45,811 bases of DNA. Source: Oscillospiraceae bacterium. Lineage in GTDB: Bacteria > Bacillota > Clostridia > Oscillospirales > Ruminococcaceae. Of this stretch, positions 42,286 through 45,811 are shown one piece after another. A model generated the notes under the pieces. That model was not told the origin of the DNA, ran no database searches, and saw only the letters and a program-made list of their open reading frames with translations. Each line of letters opens with the position of its first letter. The stretch's first letter is position 1. The translations under genes were made by a program, and so were the position numbers. Location: NCBI GenBank assembly GCA_009778065.1, contig WRKM01000024.1, positions 1 to 45,811 on the forward strand, in the 5' to 3' direction.

Positions 42286-42315
42286 TGACAAATGCGATAG
42301 GAAAACTTACGGAAA

Positions 42316-42355
42316 AAAGAAAAAATCCGCTCAAACTTAGTGTTTAAGCGGATTT
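42316..42355 (-). terminator. Terminator of tmRNA
   Basis: On the minus strand AAATCCGCTTAAAC pairs with GTTTGAGCGGATTT, then a run of T, about 100 bases downstream of the mature tmRNA 3' end. Confidence 0.75.
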
Positions 42356-42452
42356 GCGCCTATAAAATATGCTACACTGAATACGAACCATCGACACGAC
42401 AACAATCACTACCTTTAGAGTAGCAGAAATATTGCCCGCGGTGGCTCACCGC

Positions 42453-42817
42453 TGGAGCCGGCGAGAATCGAACTCGCGTCCGAAAACCAATTCCCGTGCC
42501 TTTCTACATGCTTAGTCAATTGTAGCGCAGATTTTCATCCGCTATCTCCCTTTACGCCGGTACAAACGACAAAACCGGCGTTCGGCAGCCCTTTGATACA
42601 TTTTAGGTTACAAGGCTCTCACCTAAGATGTTGACCGTTAATTGACGCCCAAGCCGAAGCCACGGTATTCTTCGGGAGGACGGCAGCTGCTCTTAGGCAG
42701 CTGCTGCTACAGTGTTATTGTTAGCGTTTAAAATTTAGTTGCCCTCGATTAAGGAGATTGGACACACTCCGCATGCTTAGCAGGGTTCATAATCCCCGTC
42801 GAGACCATTGCGGCCCC
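42453..42817 (-). ncRNA. ssrA: tmRNA (10Sa RNA)
   Basis: Read on the minus strand, the 5' end GGGGCCGCAATGGTCTCGAC and the 3' end with GGACGCGAGTTCGATTCTCGCC and CGGCTCC-A form the tRNA-Ala-like half (acceptor GGGGCCG/CGGCTCC with one G-U). The internal reading frame most likely resumes at GCT and encodes the tag ANNNTVAAAA followed by TAA (about 42690-42730 region), ending in the usual hydrophobic Ala-rich degron. CCA is not encoded. The molecule is 365 nt. It rescues stalled ribosomes together with SmpB. Confidence 0.96.
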
Positions 42818-42830
42818 TTATTACATTATC

Positions 42831-42859
42831 ATTTTATCATATTTTAAAATAAATGTCAA
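42831..42859 (-). promoter_or_regulatory. Promoter of tmRNA
   Basis: On the minus strand TTGACA, a 17-bp spacer and TAAAAT, about 15 bases before the mature 5' end. Confidence 0.8.
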
Positions 42860-42877
42860 GAGATTTAAAAAAATATC

Positions 42878-42906
42878 TTGACAAAGGATTTTTCATGTGA
42901 TATAAT
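42878..42906 (+). promoter_or_regulatory. Promoter of the tRNA-Met/tRNA-Glu operon
   Basis: TTGACA (42878-42883), a 17-bp spacer and TATAAT (42901-42906), divergent from the tmRNA promoter. Confidence 0.85.
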
Positions 42907-42929
42907 AATAAAGCTGTTCATATTAATAA

Positions 42930-43003
42930 GGCGGCATAGCTCAGTTGGCTAGAGCACTCGGTTCATACCCGGGGTGTCGTTGGTTCAAATCCGACTGCCG
43001 CTA
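42930..43003 (+). tRNA. tRNA-Met (CAT), elongator type
   Basis: Acceptor GGCGGCA/TGCCGCT, D-arm AGCTCAGTTGGCTAGAGC, anticodon stem CTCGG/CCGGG around loop TTCATAC (anticodon CAT), T-arm with GGTTCAAATC. Paired first acceptor base and sequence resemble elongator rather than initiator tRNA; a lysidine-modified Ile tRNA is unlikely. CCA is not encoded. Confidence 0.93.
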
Positions 43004-43032
43004 TTTGTCCGCTCTCGACATAAATTTAAGGA

Positions 43033-43104
43033 GGCCCGTTGGTCAAGCGGTTAAGACTCCGCCCTTTCACGGCGGCAACAGGGGTTCGAGTCCCCTACGG
43101 GTCA
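43033..43104 (+). tRNA. tRNA-Glu (TTC)
   Basis: Acceptor GGCCCGT/ACGGGTC, anticodon stem CCGCC/GGCGG around loop CTTTCAC (anticodon TTC), T-arm GGGGTTCGAGTCCCC. Discriminator A at 43104; CCA not encoded. Co-transcribed with tRNA-Met. Confidence 0.95.
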
Positions 43105-43113
43105 TAAATTCGC

Positions 43114-43148
43114 AACCCGCCTATTCATCATGTTTAGGCGGGTTTTTT
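43114..43148 (+). terminator. Terminator of the tRNA-Met/Glu operon
   Basis: AACCCGCCTA pairs with TAGGCGGGTT, then a T-run. Confidence 0.85.
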
Positions 43149-43164
43149 CGTCTGCGGATAATTC

Positions 43165-43262
43165 ACGCCGCACCATCGCACCGAAAATTGTAGGGGACGC
43201 CGCCCACGGCGTCCCGAAAATTCGCACCCCCACCCCCCAAAAAAATCTTGACAACCCTTTAA
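43165..43262 (+). repeat. Degenerate copy of the AATC-element upstream part
   Basis: Contains CACCATCGCACCG (as at the left edge in inverse), the perfect palindrome GGGACGCCG-CCCA-CGGCGTCCC (43194-43215), and TTGACAACCCTTTAAAACC, which parallels the P1 region at 44396 but lacks the TATAAT box and the AATC tract. Located just before the HEPN-MNT module. Confidence 0.7.
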
Positions 43263-43308
43263 AACCATGCCCGATGAGATTTAAAATCTTCTAAAATTTA
43301 AACGTAGA

Positions 43309-43347
43309 ATAAAAAATCTCCGCCCCGATGTAAAAATCGGGGCGGAT
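43309..43347 (-). terminator. Orphan minus-strand terminator
   Basis: On the minus strand CCGCCCCGAT pairs with ATCGGGGCGG, followed by a T-run. No minus-strand gene ends here inside the window, so it is probably a leftover of an earlier gene or repeat arrangement. Confidence 0.5.
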
Positions 43348-43432
43348 GCACGTTATGGAGAAGTTAAAGAAATAAGTAATTTGAGCGGTAAAACTCACCT
43401 ATTGAGTGGGAGCAGAGTTTTTGTAAAACGCC

Positions 43433-43461
43433 TTGACTTTTTCCGTTAAAGGTGGTAGAAT
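43433..43461 (+). promoter_or_regulatory. Promoter of the HEPN-MNT operon
   Basis: TTGACT (43433-43438), a 17-bp spacer and TAGAAT (43456-43461), 30 bases before the HEPN start. Confidence 0.75.
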
Positions 43462-43491
43462 GGTGGTAATAGGAGATAAGGGAGCGAAAAT

Positions 43492-43884
43492 ATGCTTAAT
43501 AAGGTCGAGTATTGGTTAAATATTGCCGATGAAGACGTTTCGGTTGCAAGGTTGTTGTTAGACGGCAAAAAATTCTTGCAGGCGGGGTTCTTCTGTCATT
43601 TGATAGCAGAAAAATCATTAAAGGCGGTTATTGCAAACATTACATCGGAAATACCGCCGAGAAAACATGATTTAGTTAAATTAGCCTCACTCGCGGGACT
43701 CACGAATAGTCTATCAGAAAAACAAATTGCTTTGTTAGTTGACCTAACGCCGCTTCAAGTAGAAGCACGCTACCCCGAATATAAAGCGGAAATCGCAAAA
43801 ACGCTTAATTTTGAAATTTGCACACGATTATTAAAGGAAACGGAGGAATTCTTATGTTGGACAAAGGAAAAGTTAGAGAAATAG
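43492..43884 (+). CDS. HEPN-domain toxin of a HEPN-MNT pair
   Basis: 130 residues, all-helical. The ADEDVSVARLLL helix, FFCHLIAEKSLKAVI and the PRKHDLVKLA segment are typical of the small HEPN proteins encoded with MNT nucleotidyltransferases. In such type VII TA systems HEPN is a ribonuclease toxin silenced by AMPylation from MNT. RBS GGGAG 7 bases before the ATG. The end overlaps the MNT gene by 31 bases. Confidence 0.88.
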   Translation: MLNKVEYWLNIADEDVSVARLLLDGKKFLQAGFFCHLIAEKSLKAVIANITSEIPPRKHDLVKLASLAGLTNSLSEKQIALLVDLTPLQVEARYPEYKAEIAKTLNFEICTRLLKETEEFLCWTKEKLEK

Positions 43885-44177
43885 CAAACGAATACTCCGA
43901 GGCAGTAAAAAAGGTTTTAACGCCCGATAAAGTCATACTTTTCGGCTCTCATGTCAACGGGGAGCCAAACGCTGAGAGTGATATTGATATAGCAGTGTTA
44001 GTAAAAGGGGTCGGCGGCGAGGATTGGTATAATGCTCGTATACTTTTGCATAAAATCCGTTGGGGCATAGAAAACTTTCTTGATGTTGAACCTCATTTAT
44101 TAGACGAAACACAAGACCAAAGCGGTTTTGTAGAACACGTTATTAAAACAGGTGAAATTATATATCAATCGGCATAG
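43854..44177 (+). CDS. MNT-family nucleotidyltransferase antitoxin
   Basis: 107 residues with the nucleotidyltransferase signature GSHVNGEPNAESDIDIAV and a later acidic DVEPHL strand supplying the third carboxylate. It probably AMPylates the HEPN partner on Tyr. The ATG at 43854 has GGAGGAA upstream and overlaps the HEPN gene, ensuring coupled synthesis. An 18-codon GTG ORF and a terminator follow. Confidence 0.9.
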   Translation: MLDKGKVREIANEYSEAVKKVLTPDKVILFGSHVNGEPNAESDIDIAVLVKGVGGEDWYNARILLHKIRWGIENFLDVEPHLLDETQDQSGFVEHVIKTGEIIYQSA

Positions 44178-44247
44178 CGGGGTTGTAATACGGGAGGTTG
44201 CCGCGTGAATGAAGTATATCTTGCATTTCTTAAGAGAAAGATAATAC

Positions 44248-44274
44248 AAAATCCGCTTTAAAGGCGGATTTTCG
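44248..44274 (+). terminator. Terminator of the HEPN-MNT operon
   Basis: AAAATCCGC pairs with GCGGATTTT around CTTTAAAG on the plus strand; symmetrical, so possibly bidirectional. Confidence 0.7.
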
Positions 44275-44508
44275 TGTGTTTGTCAAGATTTAATATATAA
44301 AACCACACACGCCCCAAAAAGTCAACCCCCATTTCGTATGGGACGCCGCCCACGGCGTCCCGAAAATCCGCACCCTACGTCCCTAAAATTTTTTCTTGAC
44401 AACCCCTTAAAACTATGGTATAATTACTATGTAAGTAAAATCAACGTAAAATCAGCGTAAACATTAAAAAGGATTGACTTTTATGCAAAAATATGGTATA
44501 ATAAAAAA

Positions 44509-44660
<152 letters not shown>

Positions 44661-44672
44661 CGTGTTTTAGGC

Positions 44673-45080
44673 TTAAATTTTCATAAAATCCGCCGGACTA
44701 ATCATGCGGGGGTGTTTAATGCCCGATTCTAAAAAATCTCGGTCTCCGGTAATCAATATATCAGCTTTAGCCTTTATTGCGGCTCTGAGGATAGGACGGT
44801 CATTCAAATCGCGGATTACGGATTCGATTTCGAGAGATTCTTCTTCCGGCGGGGTATCAATAATTCTTACCGTCCGGAATAAAAGGTTCAAAAACGATTC
44901 CAACGTGTGGAGCTTGTTCTTGAACTTCCTGTTGTACACACGATGTAATTCATCAACCGAATAGTCACATACCATTGCCGTGTACGGCAAAGCAACCGCT
45001 TTAAAATACGCCTTTGCCGGTACGCTGTCGGGAAACAAGCTTGTAGAAATCAAAATATTACTGTCAATGATACATCTCAT
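44673..45080 (-). CDS. PIN-domain toxin (right-hand TA module)
   Basis: 135 residues starting MRCIIDSNILISTSLF. First Asp in IIDSN; IRDLNDRPILRAAI and ITGDRDFLESG carry the later acidic residues, as in the PIN protein at 38.9 kb. Start overlaps the antitoxin stop by 4 bases (ATGA). Stop lies 12 bases from the terminator of AATC copy A. Probable endoribonuclease toxin. Confidence 0.87.
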   Translation of the reverse strand: MRCIIDSNILISTSLFPDSVPAKAYFKAVALPYTAMVCDYSVDELHRVYNRKFKNKLHTLESFLNLLFRTVRIIDTPPEEESLEIESVIRDLNDRPILRAAIKAKADILITGDRDFLESGIKHPRMISPADFMKI

Positions 45081-45346
45081 TTTCTTTCTTCTGCCCTCAT
45101 TTCCATTATTAAGTCAACCACATCATCATCGCTGTAAAGCCCCGCTTTTTCCGCTTCGCCTTTCATTTCTTCTTGAAACATTTTCATGGCGTAAACAGCA
45201 GAGTTCATTATAACAACTCTGTCGCCCTCACTGATGAGCGTTACGCGGTCGCCCGTTCCGACACGAAGAATATCGCGAATATCTTTAGGCAACGTGATTT
45301 GACCTTTCGCCATTACTTTTGCGTTGTCAACTATAATATTTTGCAT
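45077..45346 (-). CDS. AbrB/MazE-family antitoxin (right-hand TA module)
   Basis: 89 residues. The SpoVT/AbrB domain near the N-terminus (VMAKGQITLPKDIRDILRVGTGDRV) is followed by an acidic helical toxin-binding tail. The module is flanked by two direct copies of the AATC element. A clear AGGAGG is not seen before the ATG (AAAGGGG lies about 8 bases upstream on the minus strand, which suffices). Confidence 0.88.
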   Translation of the reverse strand: MQNIIVDNAKVMAKGQITLPKDIRDILRVGTGDRVTLISEGDRVVIMNSAVYAMKMFQEEMKGEAEKAGLYSDDDVVDLIMEMRAEERK

Positions 45347-45536
45347 TTCTATATACCCCTTTTCAAAAAATCCCTACTTTCCATACTTATATTATACCCC
45401 CACACGCCCTAAAAGTCAACCACCCCCTACGAAAAAAACTCTTGACAAATCTCCTTAAAATGTGCTACAATATTTACAATCGAACTAAAGTTTTAAAAGG
45501 ATTGACTTTCATGCAAAAATATGGTATAATAAAAAA

Positions 45537-45697
<161 letters not shown>

Positions 45698-45721
45698 CGT
45701 GTTTTAGGCTATTCACTGTTT

Positions 45722-45811
45722 CTACAACCCGCGTAATCCGCCAAAAATACAACCTTCCGTCAAGCATTTCACGGCGGTAGAGTTTCCTATTTCTCTATAG
45801 TCGATTTCGTT
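45722..45811 (-). CDS. C-terminus of a probable DNA cytosine methyltransferase (partial)
   Basis: On the minus strand the window edge encodes 29 in-frame residues, NEIDYREIGNSTAV followed by a Cys/Gly-rich end, then TAG. YREIGNSTAV resembles the YxxxGNSV/GNAV motif near the C-terminus of C5-cytosine methylases. The rest lies outside the window, so this is a tentative call. Confidence 0.45.
   Translation of the reverse strand, partial: NEIDYREIGNSTAVKCLTEGCIFGGLRGL

Noticed and set aside
44205-44261. 18-codon GTG ORF (MNEVYLAFLKRKIIQNPL) after the MNT gene
   Set aside because: Its last codons lie inside the terminator hairpin and there is no sign of conservation; probably chance or a tiny remnant.

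Overview
The window looks like chromosome of a low-to-moderate-GC Gram-positive bacterium, most likely an uncultured member of the Clostridia (Oscillospirales/Ruminococcaceae-like). This is inferred from the Firmicutes-style division and cell-wall (dcw) cluster, the SpoVD-type PBP with PASTA domains, the DivIB/FtsL proteins, the near-consensus sigma-A promoters (TTGACA-17-TATAAT), strong AGGAGG-type ribosome binding sites, and the tmRNA and tRNA sequences. No plasmid or phage backbone is visible.

Layout. (1) 1-5760: an accessory left edge. It holds a truncated inverted copy of a dispersed repeat, an 84-bp tandem repeat, an AbiD/AbiF-type HEPN abortive-infection gene behind a strong promoter and a three-way-junction RNA, a long leader with a 74-codon ORF and a strong terminator ahead of a three-gene ABC-2 exporter, tRNA-Val and tRNA-Asp, and a VapBC-like PIN toxin-antitoxin (TA) pair. 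(2) 5770-12680: housekeeping metabolism on the minus strand. glnA, an OFA-family MFS carrier and a class I CoA-transferase form one probable operon; glnS has its own promoter; a RluA-family pseudouridine synthase lies on the plus strand. (3) 12690-29410: the dcw cluster on the minus strand, in the order mraZ-rsmH-ftsL-PBP-murE-mraY-ftsW-murG-murA-divIB-ftsZ, followed by two unassigned genes. murF, murD and ftsA are absent from the cluster. (4) 29490-34060: a second accessory stretch. It has a zeta-like P-loop gene with no visible antitoxin, a strikingly AT-rich cassette (small ORF, strong terminator, 798-aa HEVGH metallopeptidase), and the 3' remnant of a Doc/Fic toxin exactly where the AT-rich DNA ends. 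(5) 34090-38570: a hybrid histidine kinase followed by a REC-GGDEF diguanylate cyclase. (6) 38620-45811: a dense TA/defence island. It contains AbrB-PIN, a DUF1016 N-terminal-only gene, an SDR/DUF503 pair, DUF3800 with an upstream structured RNA, tmRNA, tRNA-Met and tRNA-Glu, HEPN-MNT, a second AbrB-PIN pair, and the C-terminus of a probable DNA methylase.

Most notable are four things. First, a dispersed element combines tandem promoters, a long (AATC)n microsatellite at the start of a predicted ~150-nt RNA, and a strong terminator. Two complete direct copies flank the right-hand AbrB-PIN module, a degenerate piece precedes HEPN-MNT, and an inverted copy starts the window next to AbiF. Second, two nuclease-like defence/TA genes (AbiF, DUF3800) each follow a compact structured RNA with its own consensus promoter. 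Third, the AT-rich small-ORF/metallopeptidase cassette appears to have landed in a phd-doc-like locus. Fourth, the ABC exporter is preceded by a terminator-rich leader.

Functions are assigned from motifs read by eye. No database or folding program was run.
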